Source: Mortierella alpina
Lineage: Eukaryota > Mortierellomycota > Mortierellomycetes > Mortierellales > Mortierellaceae
Assembly: GCA_029449245.1 (NCBI GenBank)
Contig: JANATF010000026.1
Location: forward strand, 53,501 to 117,500
DNA: 64,000 bases
Direction of reading: 5' to 3'
The notes below the pieces were generated by a model. The model did no database searches. It was not told the DNA's origin and saw nothing but the letters and a program-made list of their open reading frames with translations. This document shows, in pieces, positions 42,501 to 53,636 of the stretch. A program made the translations under genes and the position numbers. The stretch's first letter is position 1, and every line of letters starts with the position of its first letter.

Positions 42501-45500
42501 GGCGACTGAGATGCAACATCTGGGATATCTTGCGTTCAAAGGGCTAACGAACAATCACCAAATCGAATTTGATGAGAAAGACCTACTCAGTGCGTTTCGG
42601 GACCTCAAAAAGTACCGCACAACAGTCAACAATCGCCATTTACCACCTCAACTGCTTGAGATTATGAAGCAGACGTCATTTCTGCACACAGCTGATGCAG
42701 ATCTGGATGCCAGCAAAAGCGGCTCTCATCAAGCATGGTACTTTCTTCATCTGACATTCCAAGAATATTTTGCGGCAACATGGGTAGCCCAACATTTACA
42801 ACAATCAGTTTCAACTGGCATGCAAGAATATTTTGCGTCCACAAGGCCGACCCACCATCTACAACAACCACTTCCAGCAGGGATTATGGCCGCGGAGCAA
42901 GCGAAAGCGTTTGTGCTTGAGCATAAATACAACCCTCGATACGAAATTATGTGGTGGATGGTGGCTGGACTGCTAGAGGGAGAGGCGTTGAAGGACTTTT
43001 TCGATCTATTACAAGGAGCACCACGCGATTTAATCGGAGGTCGACATCAGCAAATATTGGCTTCTTGTTTGAATGAGGCACGAACTCGACTGAACACCAC
43101 GCTTGTGACGAGATTAGACGCGGAGCTGATGAGGTGGCTGAACGTTGAGATTCAAACTTGTCTCCGTAAGGACACAAGCAGCATACTGGGTAGCCAGAGC
43201 TCGTTCCCAGAAACCCTTCTGGTCAAGAACTTGGGTTTGAGGAGTACATCGAAGGCAATTCTTGTGAACACTTTGGGGACTCGTTTCACATTGTCAGAAT
43301 CGGCCATTCAGTCCCTCATTGGCGCACTTAAGGATGAAAATGAAAATGTCAGGTCTCTAGCAGCATCGGCATTACGCAAGCAGTCCACGTTGTCAGAAGC
43401 GGCCATCCAGTCCCTCATTGGCCTACTCAAAGACGAAAATGCGGCTACCAGGTCCCTAGCAGCATCGGCATTAGGCAAGAAGTCCACGTTGTCAAAAGCG
43501 GCCATTCAGTCCCTCATTGGCGCATTCAACCATGAAAATGCAGATGTCAGGTCCTCAGCAGCACTGGCATTAGACAACCAGTCCACGTTGTCAGAAGCCA
43601 CCATTCAGTCCCTCATTGGTGCTTTCAACCATCAAAATGCGGATGTCAGGTCCTTAGCAGCATCAGCATTGAGCCAGCAGTCTACGTTGTCAGAAGCGAC
43701 CATTCAGTCCCTCATTGGCGTACTCAAAGATGAAAATGCGGCTGCCAGGTCCCTAGCAGCATCGGCATTAGGCAACCAGTTCACATTGCCAGAAGCGGCC
43801 ATTCAGTCCCTCATTGGCGCACTCAAGGACGAAAATGCAAATGTCAGGTCCTCAGCAGCATGGGCATTACGCAAGCAGTCCACGTTGTCAGAAGCGACCA
43901 TTCAGTCCCTCATTGGCGTACTCAAAGATGAAAATGCGGCTGCCAGGTCCCTAGCAGCATCGGCATTAGGCAACCAGTCCACATTGTCAGAAGCGGCCAT
44001 TCAGTCCCTCATTGGCGCACTCAAGGATGAAAATGCAAATGTCAGGTCCTTAACAGCATGGGCATTACGCAAGCAGTCAACGTTGTCAGAAGCGGTCATC
44101 CAGTCCCTCATTGGCGCACTCAAGGACGAAAATGCAGATGTCAGGTCCTCAGCAGCATTGGCATTAGACAAGCAGCCCACGTTGTCAGAAGCGGCCATCC
44201 ACTCCCTTATTGATGCACTCAAAGATGAAAATGCAGATGTCAGGTCCTCAGCAGCACTGGCATTAGGCAAGCAGTCCACGTTGTCAGAAGCGGCCATCCA
44301 ATCCCTCATCGGCGCACTCAACCATGAAAATGGGGGTGTCAGGTCCTTAGCAGCATCGGCATTAGGCAAGAAGTCCACATTGTCAGGAGCGGCCATCCAA
44401 TCCCTCATTGGCGCACTCAACCATGAAAATGCGGATGTCAGGTCCTTAGCAGCATCGGCATTGGGCCAGCAGTCTACGTTGTCAGAAGCGGCCATTCAGT
44501 CCCTCATTGGCGTACTCAAGGATGAAAATGCATATGTCAGATCCTCAGCGGCACTGGCATTAGGCAAGCAGTCCACGTTGTCAGAAGCGGCCATTCAGTC
44601 ACTCATTGGCGCATTCAAGGATAAAAATGCAAATGTCAGGTCCTCAGCAGCACGGGCATTACGCATGCAGTCCACATTGTCAGAAGTGGCCATCCACTCC
44701 CTCATTGGCGCACTCAAGGAGAAAAATGCAAACGTCAGGTCCTCAGCAGCACGGGAATTACGCAGGCAGTCAACGTTGTCAGAAGCGGCCATCCAGTCCC
44801 TCATTGGCGCACTGAAGGATGAAAATGCAGATGTCAGGTCCTCAGCGGCAGTGGCATTAGACAACCAGTCCACGTTGTCAGAAGCCGCCATTCAGTCCCT
44901 CATTGGCGCACTCAAAGATATAAATGCAAATGTCAGGTCCTCAGCAGCATCGGCATTGGGCAAGAAGTCCACATTGTCAGAAGCGGCCATCCACTCTCTC
45001 ATTGGTGCACTCAACCATAAAATTGCTGATGTCAGGTCCTCAGCAGCATCGGCATTATGCAGGCAGTCCACATTGTCAGAAGCGGCCATCCAGTCCCTCA
45101 TTGGCGCACTCAAGGATGAAAATGCGGCTGTCAGGTCCCTAGCAGCATCGGCATTAGGCAACCAGTCCACGTTGTCAGAAGCAGCCATCCAATCCCTCAT
45201 TGGCGCACTCAACCATGAAAATGCGGGTGTCAGGTCCTTAGCAGCATCGGCATTAGGCAAGAAGTCCACATTGTCAGGAGCGGCCATCCACTCCCTCATT
45301 GGCGCACTCAACCATAGAATTGCGGATGTCAGGTCCTCAGCAGCATCGGCATTATGCAGGCAGTCCACATTGTCAGAAGCGGCCATCCAGTCCCTCATTG
45401 GCGCACTCAAGGATGAAAACGCGGATGTCAGGTCATTAGCAGCATCGGCATTAGGCAAGCAGTCCACATTGTCAGAAGCAGTCATACAATCCCTCATTGG

Positions 45501-46701
45501 CGCACTCAACCATGAAAATGCAGATGTCAGGTCCTTAGCAGCATCGGCATTGGGCCAGCAGTCTACGTTGTCAGAAGTGGCCATTCAGTCCCTCATTGGC
45601 GTACTCAAGGACGAAAATGCGTATGTCAGGTCCTCAGCGGCAGTGGCAATAGGCAAGCTGTCCACATTGTCAGAAGCGGCCATCCAATCCCTCATTGGCG
45701 CACTCAACCATGAAAATGCGGGTGTCAAGTCCTTAGCAGCATCGGCATTAGGCAAGAAGTCCACATTATCAGAAGCGGCCATCCAATCCCTCATGGGAGC
45801 ACTCAACCATAGAATTGCAGATGTCAGGTCCTCAGCAGCATCGGCATTATGCAGGCAGTCCACATTGTCAGAAGCGGCCATCCAGTCCCTCATTGGCGCA
45901 CTTAAGGATGAAAATACGGATGTCAGATCCTTAGTAGCATCGGCATTACGCAGGCAGTCCACATTGTCAGAAACAGCCATCGACTCCCTCATTGGCGCAC
46001 TCAAGGATGAAAATGCGGATGTCAGGTCCTTAGCAGCATCGGCATTAGGCAAGCAGTCCACATTGCCAGAAGCGGCCATTCAGTCCCTCATTGGCGCACT
46101 CAAGGATGAAAACGCGGATGTTAGATCCTCAGCAGCATCGGTATTATGCAGGCAGTCCACATTGTCAGAAGCGGCCATCCAGTCCCTCATTGGCGCACTC
46201 AAGGATGAAAATGCGAATGTCAGGTCCTTAGCAGCATCCGCATTAGGCAAGCAGTCCACGTTGTCAGAAGCCTCCATTCAGTCCCTCATTGGCGTACTCA
46301 ACCATGACAATGCGGATGTCAGGAGTTGTGTCTCACATATTTTAACCGTCCACTGCCATTCACTATGCATGGCGCTTCCGGGCTTGTCTGAGGCAGAACT
46401 AGTACTTGCCTACAAGAACCATCTATTTCGTTATAGCTGTCGGCATGTTATGTCTCTACAAGTACAAGGCAACCGACTTTGCTACTACACAGATCAAGGT
46501 TTAGTGCATACATTACCTATGGAGGCGGATAAGGCAACACATATTGTATCAGTCTTTGAAGCTCTCCAGCGTGAAACATGGATATGTGCAGAAGGTACAG
46601 TGGAAAAATTTAGTTTCCTTGCATGTGAATTACTCGTTTATTTCGGAATGTCTCATTTTCTTTTCTCAGATCTATTCTTTACTCATATAATGCGACCTTG
46701 A
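39547..46701 (+). CDS. NLR-like protein: NACHT NTPase with ~32 HEAT-type repeats
   Basis: Model join(39547..39553, 39643..39711, 39794..46594, 46670..46701): 6,909 nt, 2,302 aa, phases consistent; the last intron is 75 nt, stop-free and in frame, so retention is possible. Positions below count from 39775. Near the N-terminus a TPR-like helix pair ('AIKKGDEYRDRGDFDKAKAK') precedes Ser/Thr-rich and armadillo-like regions. Then comes a NACHT core: Walker A 'GRAGIGKTT' (~res 663), Walker B 'VLFVLDGLDEI' (~745), 'VVITSRPSGL' (~778). A helical region contains a 21-residue tandem duplication starting 'QEYFA' (42760 and 42823). Residues ~1172-2185 are 31-aa HEAT-type repeats. A unique ~120-aa tail ends the protein. 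NACHT-repeat proteins in fungi act in non-self recognition and cell-death signalling; that role here is inferred from architecture. Confidence 0.88.
43286..46322 (+). repeat. Tandem array of ~32 93-bp units coding HEAT-type repeats
   Basis: Unit of 93 bp (31 aa) with core 'LSEAAIQSLIGALKDENADV' then 'RSLAASALGKQ'. Units are nearly identical, with recurring alternatives at fixed places (KDEN/NHEN/NHRI, A/N/D/G before VRS, RSLAAS/RSSAAS). The variants are shuffled along the array, as expected of unequal exchange or gene conversion. Antisense frames across it stay open only because of the periodicity. Confidence 0.95.
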
Positions 46702-46847
46702 CAAGATGAACAATAGCGCAATCACGTAGCAGTGAGGCAGTAAGCTTATTAAAAAGAACGCGCCATACCTAAATGGGCTAGATCGACCATTTCATTGGAA
46801 GATACGTACCCCTTAAATGAAACAAAAATCGGAGAAGGCGGTAATCG

Positions 46848-47005
46848 TCGCGTTCTAGCACGGATTCTGACTTGGAGGCGTTCAGCCATAATCCAACGGA
46901 TGATATCTTCGGGCCATTGCTTGCTCAAGCAGGCCCAAATACCAACTATCCGAATGAACGGTTCCTCGAGGACAAAGTTCAATTACTATTGCAACAACAT
47001 TTCAT

Positions 47006-47060
<55 letters not shown>

Positions 47061-47104
47061 ATTTGTGGGTGAACAATCCAAGGCTTACTGAATTCTGCTT
47101 CAGT

Positions 47105-47140
<36 letters not shown>

Positions 47141-47170
47141 AACGTCGCTATGAACGCTTGGCTGCCCAAG
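46848..47170 (-). pseudogene. LSU (25S) rRNA 3'-end pseudogene fragment
   Basis: About 320 bp that read on the minus strand as the 3' part of fungal 25S rRNA. They include segments for 'GCAGCCAAGCG', 'GATGTCGGCTCTTCC', 'GTTCCCT'/'AGCTGGGTTTAGACCGTCG', 'TAGTTTTACCCTACTGATGA' and 'GAACGGTTC'-region sequence up to 'CGGATTATGGCTGAACGCC'-like bases. The sarcin-ricin loop region is mutated ('ctcgaggacaaagttc' where 'ctctcgtactaagttc' is expected), so it is not functional. It lies just downstream of the NLR gene and is isolated from any rDNA repeat. Confidence 0.9.
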
Positions 47171-47273
47171 GCAGTGGTCTGTCACAGAACCCCACGAAAG
47201 TTCTCATTTTTATGACTTAAAATATCGTTGATCGCAATGGACTTGACTTTTCATTTTCGCTGTCCCAAATTAA

Positions 47274-48200
47274 CTAGAGCCGTTCTACATAGTCCACACG
47301 GTCCTTAATATATCGCGACAACTCAACAGTCCTGTCGGTTATATCCTTTGTAACTCGAAAGAGTTCCAACATCTCTGGTTCTTCTTCTCCAGATTGCCTT
47401 GGACACGCGATGGTAGCTTGAAGCATCAACGAAGACAATTTCAGTCTTTGCATTGTGAGGATATGGAGAGCCTGTGTAGTTTCGCGGGACATCTTTTGCG
47501 ATGTCATGAACAGGCTGTGACAACTCTGCTGCTCGAGAACCTCGGGGCACACAGACTCATAGCTCTCCTCTTCAAAAGAGCAGCGAACCCGCTTTAACGC
47601 TGCTCCAGCATACGAGGTACTATTTTGCAACGATCCATGAGTAGCACAACGACCACCACGCTTTGAGGAGCTTGGGGATTCGACATGATCATGCGGGGTT
47701 GGGTGGCTGTCCACTGGTTTTGAAAAGGCGGTTGTGAGACTTGGCATACGTGTTGTAGCATCTGACAAGTGGTTGTGGAGTAAGTTGTGCACTGTTGCAG
47801 CTGACAGAGAATCTGGTGGAAGGGACATATATGAGGAAGGTGTAGAGGCGGTGTTGCTGCTGCTGTTGTTGTGGGTATTCTTTACCCATTGGTTGATAGG
47901 TTGTCCCAATGATGTTGAGGTTACTGCAGTGCACTCTGACTTCTTCAGGTCCTGAAGCAGTTCTCTGAGTTCACTTATGATTGCTGGGCCTGATCCATAG
48001 GGTAGTCGGAGATTGAGCTTTGCCCCCAAGTAGTTGAGGACAGAGTCAGCAATGTGGGCTTTGTCGGTGTGAAGTTTGTTTCGAACATACGACTCAAGTG
48101 CGAGCTTCTTCCCGAACGGAGACTTCATTTTATCGTTCCGAAGTTTATTAAACTTCATCCAGATGCAAGTGGATTCGGGTGATGCCTGGGAGTAATCCAT
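47274..48200 (-). CDS. Unidentified 308-aa protein
   Basis: Single open frame from the ATG at 48200. The N-terminal ~85 residues are basic and helical ('KLRNDKMKSPFGKKLALESY', 'LGAKLNLRLPYGSGPAIISE'), possibly a nucleic-acid-binding or BEN/BTB-like fold, but not identifiable by eye. The middle is Ser/Thr/Asn-rich and disordered. The C-terminal ~90 residues are helical. It lies tail-on to the rRNA fragment. Confidence 0.55.
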   Translation of the reverse strand: MDYSQASPESTCIWMKFNKLRNDKMKSPFGKKLALESYVRNKLHTDKAHIADSVLNYLGAKLNLRLPYGSGPAIISELRELLQDLKKSECTAVTSTSLGQPINQWVKNTHNNSSSNTASTPSSYMSLPPDSLSAATVHNLLHNHLSDATTRMPSLTTAFSKPVDSHPTPHDHVESPSSSKRGGRCATHGSLQNSTSYAGAALKRVRCSFEEESYESVCPEVLEQQSCHSLFMTSQKMSRETTQALHILTMQRLKLSSLMLQATIACPRQSGEEEPEMLELFRVTKDITDRTVELSRYIKDRVDYVERL

Positions 48201-48786
48201 TAGGATTGAGAGATGAAAAATATTTTTGTAGGAAAGAAAGATGAGGTGTACGTCAAACTTGTTTGGAAGGTAATAGGTCGAAGCTGAACTCGAGAAATGG
48301 AAAGTATGAGGTCACTCAGAGAATCATGTATCGCAGCGCTGTTCATCATTCATGCAAGCGAGTTGTTGTAAGGGTTATGCTGGTTGACCCATGGCCTATT
48401 TCTCCCACACTTAGCGCAATCACAGAGGATTGGGCGGAAGTCTTGGTTCTGGGCACATCCATGATACTGTAACTACTGTAACCTTCTTTCCCAGTAACCA
48501 TACCTCACCACACCACACCACACCCATCGTTCCCTTCAGTTTCCCAGCTTTCCTTTTCTTGCTGCAACTTCATTTTTTCCTTACCCCTTCCTTACCCCCT
48601 TTTTCCTTCCTTCTTTTGCCCCTACCCCTTATATTTTGGCTTGCTCTTTTTTTCCTTACTCCTTTTTGGTGTGGGCCTTACTGGTCTCCATTTATCCCTC
48701 GTTTGTAGAATTCTTCTTTCCCTTTGCACTAGCCTTTTCCTTGGCATTACTTTCCACCCCTTCCGTTTCCCAATGCCCTGTCTGTA
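48201..48786. other. Intergenic, pyrimidine-rich
   Basis: Long C/T-rich tract at 48480-48720; no gene called. Confidence 0.4.
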
Positions 48787-49152
48787 CAGTCGAATCTGGT
48801 TTTTCGGCATGCTCCTCACTGAAATTCATGCCGATATTTTTTTGACGAATGAATTGATTTGTATTCAAAAGGGAGAGAGCGCCGCCAACCGATGACGCCG
48901 CTCCTCATTTTTTGTTGGGTCATCCATCTTCATTTGACTTTGAAGGCGAACGAGAAGAGCTCACCATGCCTCTCGTGCCTTCATTCCCTATCCTCCTTCA
49001 ACAAGTGTCAAATGAGAAAGGATGTGACAAGTTGTGCCAAAAAAAAGGGAGGGCTCTCACCCAGTTTTGAATACAAATCAATTCATTCGTCGACGAAAAA
49101 AATATCGGCATGAATTTCAGTGTAGACCATGCCGATAAACCAGATTCGACTG
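48787..49152. mobile_element. MITE of Tc1/mariner type with long terminal inverted repeats
   Basis: 366 bp with terminal inverted repeats of roughly 90-100 bp beginning CAGTCGAATCTGG and ending CCAGATTCGACTG. They include the shared blocks 'gaaattcatgccgatatttt' and 'gaatgaattgatttgtattc'. It is flanked by TA on both sides (48785-48786 and 49153-49154), the Tc1/mariner target signature. The ~150-bp centre has no transposase frame, so it is non-autonomous. Confidence 0.9.
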
Positions 49153-49204
49153 TACCTTGTTTCTACCGCCCAGGGGACAACACTTTAATTAGACTCTCAA
49201 AGAG

Positions 49205-49380
49205 AGAATGATGAACAATGAGCTAGACCTCAGGAACTGGGAACGAAAACTCTGCACTCTGAACATTGGTCTTAAACCACAGCATGTACCTAGCATCGTT
49301 CACCTATATGGGATGCTCGAAAAAAATGCTGCATGGAGGCAGCGCAAGAATGACACCATTTGAGAGGAAAATTCCTCGCG
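49205..49380. repeat. Dispersed repeat, copy 2 (partner 38255-38410)
   Basis: Same block order as at 38255-38410, directly next to the MITE. Both copies begin near 'gaatgatgaac' and end near 'gcggta'. Confidence 0.6.
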
Positions 49381-49934
49381 GTATGTGGTAGGCATGCCCC
49401 CTTTTTGTGTTTGCGCTTCGCCATGACTCCCTCAATGTGAAATCCTCATTGTTTCAAGCTTACGATGCTTTCCCTGGTGTTCCACCATCTAGAAGGTACT
49501 GCCGAATCCAGTTATGATGTTTGCCAGCTTTTTCTCTTTCTTCCATCATCCCAACATATCTTTTCAAAACCACTACTCGTTAACAGTGAGGCCAGCCATG
49601 GATTTTACCTGTACCTGTGGGGCAGCCGTATCCCCGCCATCGGCCATTGAATACCACCACGAGGGTTGCACTCTGTATGAATCTGGATGTAACAGTAGTA
49701 CCAGTAGTCACAACCAGTATATAGTCTAGGTTAGATCATTAGTACAAATACAACTCTTTTCCACCTACTGACCTTACCCCTGCTACAGATGGCGTCAAAT
49801 TCATTTTTTATTTAAATCCAAATAAAAAGGGAGGGCATGGGTGGCAGGGTGGGACAGAGGCCCATTCCTCCAGGAACTGAAGCTCAAATGGGTGCCGGTT
49901 GTAGTGTAAACGTTTGTCGCAAGTTATAGAACCG
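49381..49934. other. Intergenic; a short Cys/His-rich frame only
   Basis: A 43-codon frame from the ATG at 49598 has a 'CTCGAAVSPPSAIEYHHEGC' segment, suggestive of a small metal-binding loop, but it is too short and isolated to call as a gene. Confidence 0.35.
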
Positions 49935-50459
49935 TTACACGGGCATGAAAGAAAAGGTCTGGTCAGAGCCAGAGAAGTTGCAAAACCAATCACAACCTGC
50001 TGAACTACTCGAAGTGCTACTTAACCACTTGTAGCTAGGGCGAGAGGCATAGTTGGGGTCGAAGATAAATCTGTAGTAGTCACAGGAAGCTGGCTCATCA
50101 TCATATTCACAGAGGTCGCCGCCCTTACAGACCTCAATCCAGCGATTACTCCAAGGTGTGAAAGCCATTACGTAGTTACTCTCCTCTTGCAGATGGACGC
50201 CGGATATTCTTTGAGTGGTGTCATACAAAGTAACAATGGCAGGAGATGATGCTCCCAGGGAACTTGTTATCAACCAGTGTCTGTTGCTGGGACTATACCA
50301 TCTGGTGTACAAAAACTTGCTCCCGTTCATCAGGTGGTATTTCTTGCCTGAAATCATAGGCGACCCATAGGCGTCCAACAGCGGATTGGCAAAGGCTGTC
50401 AGCATATGCATGGCAAGAAGTAGGACAATAATCATTTTAGAAGCCCTAATGCGTTCCAT
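49935..50459 (-). CDS. Small secreted protein (174 aa)
   Basis: From the ATG at 50459 ('MERIRASK') the product has a clear signal peptide, a basic start followed by 'MIIVLLLAMHMLTAFA', with likely cleavage near residue 24-26. The mature part is ~150 residues with several Cys (for example 'CKGGDLC', 'SCDYY', 'GCDWFC') and many aromatics, suggesting a disulfide-stabilised beta-rich fold. In-frame Mets lie upstream, but only this one places the signal peptide at the N-terminus. Family unknown; candidate effector or cell-surface interaction protein. Confidence 0.65.
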   Translation of the reverse strand: MERIRASKMIIVLLLAMHMLTAFANPLLDAYGSPMISGKKYHLMNGSKFLYTRWYSPSNRHWLITSSLGASSPAIVTLYDTTQRISGVHLQEESNYVMAFTPWSNRWIEVCKGGDLCEYDDEPASCDYYRFIFDPNYASRPSYKWLSSTSSSSAGCDWFCNFSGSDQTFSFMPV

Positions 50460-50719
50460 GGTGACATATGATGTAGTTGAGGTTAGTGTATGAATATCGC
50501 TGCAACCATTTTGAATCACAATCCATCATGTAGCCTTACATTACGCAGGATGGTACGTGGATTGCAGAATTACGCGAGGGGGTAGTAGTTCCTGTGAGGG
50601 TTGCAAGGACAGTGTCGGGTGATGATCGATGTGCGTCAGTGAAGGATATCGGATAGATGCGACCTCTTTATATACATGAGGAAGATTGGAAGGATACAAG
50701 TTAATGCGAGTTTTCGTTT

Positions 50720-53205
50720 GGGCATGGGATACTGAGAGAGATCTCTCTTCATGCAGCGCATACTTTTTTTTCCCCTGTATTGTGCGCGCACTTTCTAGGA
50801 CATTGTCATTCACTTTTTCTAGGCCTATGCGCTGTATGCACACTTTTTCCATATTTTTTCCATGTTTGCTATCCACGCTGTGGGACATTGTCATGCCCCT
50901 GCCATTCGGTCATGCACTATGTGCGTACGTTCTTTTCTTTTGTTACCCACGCCCAAGGACATTGCTTTTCCTTTGCCTATGTGCTGTATGCACACTTTTT
51001 CCATTAGGCATAGGAACGTGCGGTGGGGTGGTCAGCCAAAGAAAAAAATCATGCCCAGCGCCTGAGCTAAGAAAAGGGGCATAGGAACGTGCAGTTAGTG
51101 AAAAAGAATGAACAAAGAAAAGGGGCATGGGAACGTGCCAGGGCGTGGGTAGCGAAAGACAGGGAAAAGAAAAAAAAAGACATGCACAGCGCATGAACTA
51201 AGAAAAGGGGCATGGGAACGTGCCTGGGTGTGGGTAGCGATTCGAAAAAGAAAGTCTAGCATAGAAAAAAGGGGCATGTGGGCGTGGATGGCGAAAGAGT
51301 AAGAGCAGAGAAAAAGGGAGCACGCATGATCTCAGAGAAGGGGCATGGGTACGTGCGAGGGAGAGGCAGTGAAGTAATAGAAGGGCATGCACAGCGCATG
51401 AACAAGTAAAGGGGCATGGGGATGTGCTAGGGCGCGGGTGGAGTAGGAAAAAAAATGCCATGCATGATGCATGAACAAAAGGGAAGGGTAGACGAGCGTG
51501 TTACGGTGCGTCTAGCTTGTTCACAGCGCATGAATAGAAAAAAAAGGCAGGGGAATGTGTGCAAGGCGTGGGGAGCAAAACAAAGGAAAAAAAGAAGAAA
51601 AAAAAGGCGTGCCCAGCGCATGAAAAAAGAAAATGGCATGCGAACTTGCCAGGGCTTGAGTAGCGAAAAAAAGAGGAAAATATGCACAGTGTCAGAGAAA
51701 GAAAAGGGGCAAGGGAGCGGCCGGGGCGTGGGCAGCGAAAGAAAAAAAGAGGAAAAAGAGGACATGTCTGGGTGCAAATAAAGGAAGGAGAATAGGAACG
51801 TGCTAGGACGTGGGTAGCGAAGAAGAATAGAAAGGGGCATGGGAACGTGCCAAGGCGTGGGTGGTGAAGGAAAGAAGAGGTAAACATCGGGGCAAAAAAA
51901 AAGAAAAGGCCGTATGCACAGCGCATGGAAAAGAACTGGGGCATGGGAACGTGCGGGGGCGTAGACAGCGAAGAAAGAATGAGCATGCACAGGGCACAGA
52001 ACAAGAACTACGGCATGGGAACGTGCAAGGGTGTGGGTAGCGAAGAGAAAAAAGAAAAAGAGACGGTGCGCACAGCGCATGAATAAAGAAAAGGGGCATG
52101 GGAACGTGCGATGGCGTGGGTATATAGCGAAAGGAAAAGTATGCGGAGCGTATGAACAGAGAAAAGGAGCAGAGGAACGTGCGATAGCGTGGATACATAG
52201 CGAAAGGAAAATGTATGCATAGTGCTTGAAAAAAGAAAATGGGCATGGGAACGTGCCAAGGTGTGGGTAGCGAGAAACAAGAAGTATGCATGAACTAAGA
52301 AAAAGGGGAAGCATGGACAGCGCAGGAAAAAAGAAAAGGAGTATGGGACCGTGCAAGTTCGTGGGTAGAAGAAAAAATCCACATAGCGCATGAACAAAGA
52401 AAAGGGGGATAGGAACGTGCTAAGGCGAGGATAGCGAGAGAAAGAAAAGTATGCATAGTGCATGAAAAGGGAAAAGAGGCATAGATAGGAACGTGCAAGG
52501 GCGTGGGTAGCGAAGGAAAAGAAAAAAAAGGAAGAGCATTCACAGCGCATGAACAAAGAAAAGAGGCATGGAAACGCGCAGTCATGGGTAGCGAAAGAAA
52601 AAAGAAAAGTATGCACAGGGCATAACAATGAAATAGGGCATGGGTAGCAAACAGAAAGGAAGGCGTGTCACAGCGCATCAAGGGGGAGAAGGGGCAAGAT
52701 AACTTGCAAAGCGTAAGTAGCGATGAAAAAATGACTGCACAGAGGAAAGGGGTATGGGAACGTCCCAAGGCGTGAGTAGTGAAGAAAAAACAGGAAAAAC
52801 AAGGCATTCAAAAAGAAAAGGGGCAGGGGAACGTGCCAGAGCATGTGTAAGGAAAGGAAAAACAGAAAAAAGGAAGCTGACACAGCGCATGAAAGAAAAG
52901 GGGCATGGGGGACGTGAGAGGGCGTATTGTAGGTAGAGAAAGATAAGAGATAAGAGGAAAGAAAAAGGGGCATGGGAACGTGAAAGGCTTGGGTAGTGAA
53001 CGGATAAAATATGCTAGCACGCGTATGAATAACGAAAAGGGGGGTAGGAACGTGCCAGGGCGTGGGTAGTGAAAGAAAGGTCATACGCATAGCGCATATA
53101 CAGAGAACAGGGGCATGGGAAGTGCTTGTCGTGGGTAGCAAAAGAAGAGAAAGGTATCTGAAGAGATTTTATGCGAGCGCATGAACAAGTGACTCGGGAA
53201 CGTGG
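50720..53205. repeat. 2.5-kb minisatellite with an internal head-to-head inversion
   Basis: From about 51003 to 53205 a ~70-80 bp unit repeats roughly 28-30 times: 'aaaggggcatgggaacgtgc', then 'cagggcgtgggtagcgaaag', a purine-rich spacer and 'gcacagcgcatgaa'. To the left (about 50740-51000) the same unit occurs in reverse complement ('ttgttacccacgccc', 'ctgtatgcacac'), so the array flips at about 51003. Units vary mainly in the A/G-rich spacer. The long minus-strand frames here are Phe/Ser-rich artefacts of the repeat. Confidence 0.93.
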
Positions 53206-53280
53206 CATCCCTCCTCTCCAACTCGCTCTTGATCTTTTTTATGCATGCCTCCTCACTTTTTTCTTATCTTGGCTCATCGT

Positions 53281-53290
53281 GTATAAAAGA
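53281..53290 (+). promoter_or_regulatory. TATA-like element upstream of the cysteine-rich peptide gene
   Basis: 'gtataaaaga' lies ~350 bp before the ATG at 53637. Between them is a tandem duplication of 'tctaaaatccaga.acacaac' (53332-53380), consistent with a leader region. Assignment is by sequence only. Confidence 0.4.
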
Positions 53291-53636
53291 AGGCCACGTC
53301 GTCCTTAACCGATACACATCCGACCCATCCTCTAAAATCCAGACACACAACAGCTTCTAAAATCCAGACTCACAACAGCTATCGCAAGGTCCGCAAGAAC
53401 AGGCACACGCAAAAATTCCCCTTTACAAGAGCACCACAGACCCTTATCAAGAACGCTTACGATCTCCTTCGCAGAATCCTTGTAAGAGCCGCGTTGCCCT
53501 ATCAAGAGCGGCCACGGGCATCGCTCACAAGAACACCTCATTAACTACTTCATCACATTACATCATGACTAGACTCCTAGCTCACAAGAGGCATCTCGAA
53601 TCGACCTCCTCAAGAGATCCACAACTCAGTCTCATT

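Noticed and set aside
43308-46277. Series of minus-strand frames ('MAASDNVDCLPNADAAKDL' type) across the NLR repeats
   Set aside because: They are antisense shadows that stay open because the 93-bp unit has no stop in that frame.
50943-53208. Long Phe/Ser/Pro-rich minus-strand frames (up to 309 codons)
   Set aside because: They lie entirely in the minisatellite and occur in several frames at once, without domain features.
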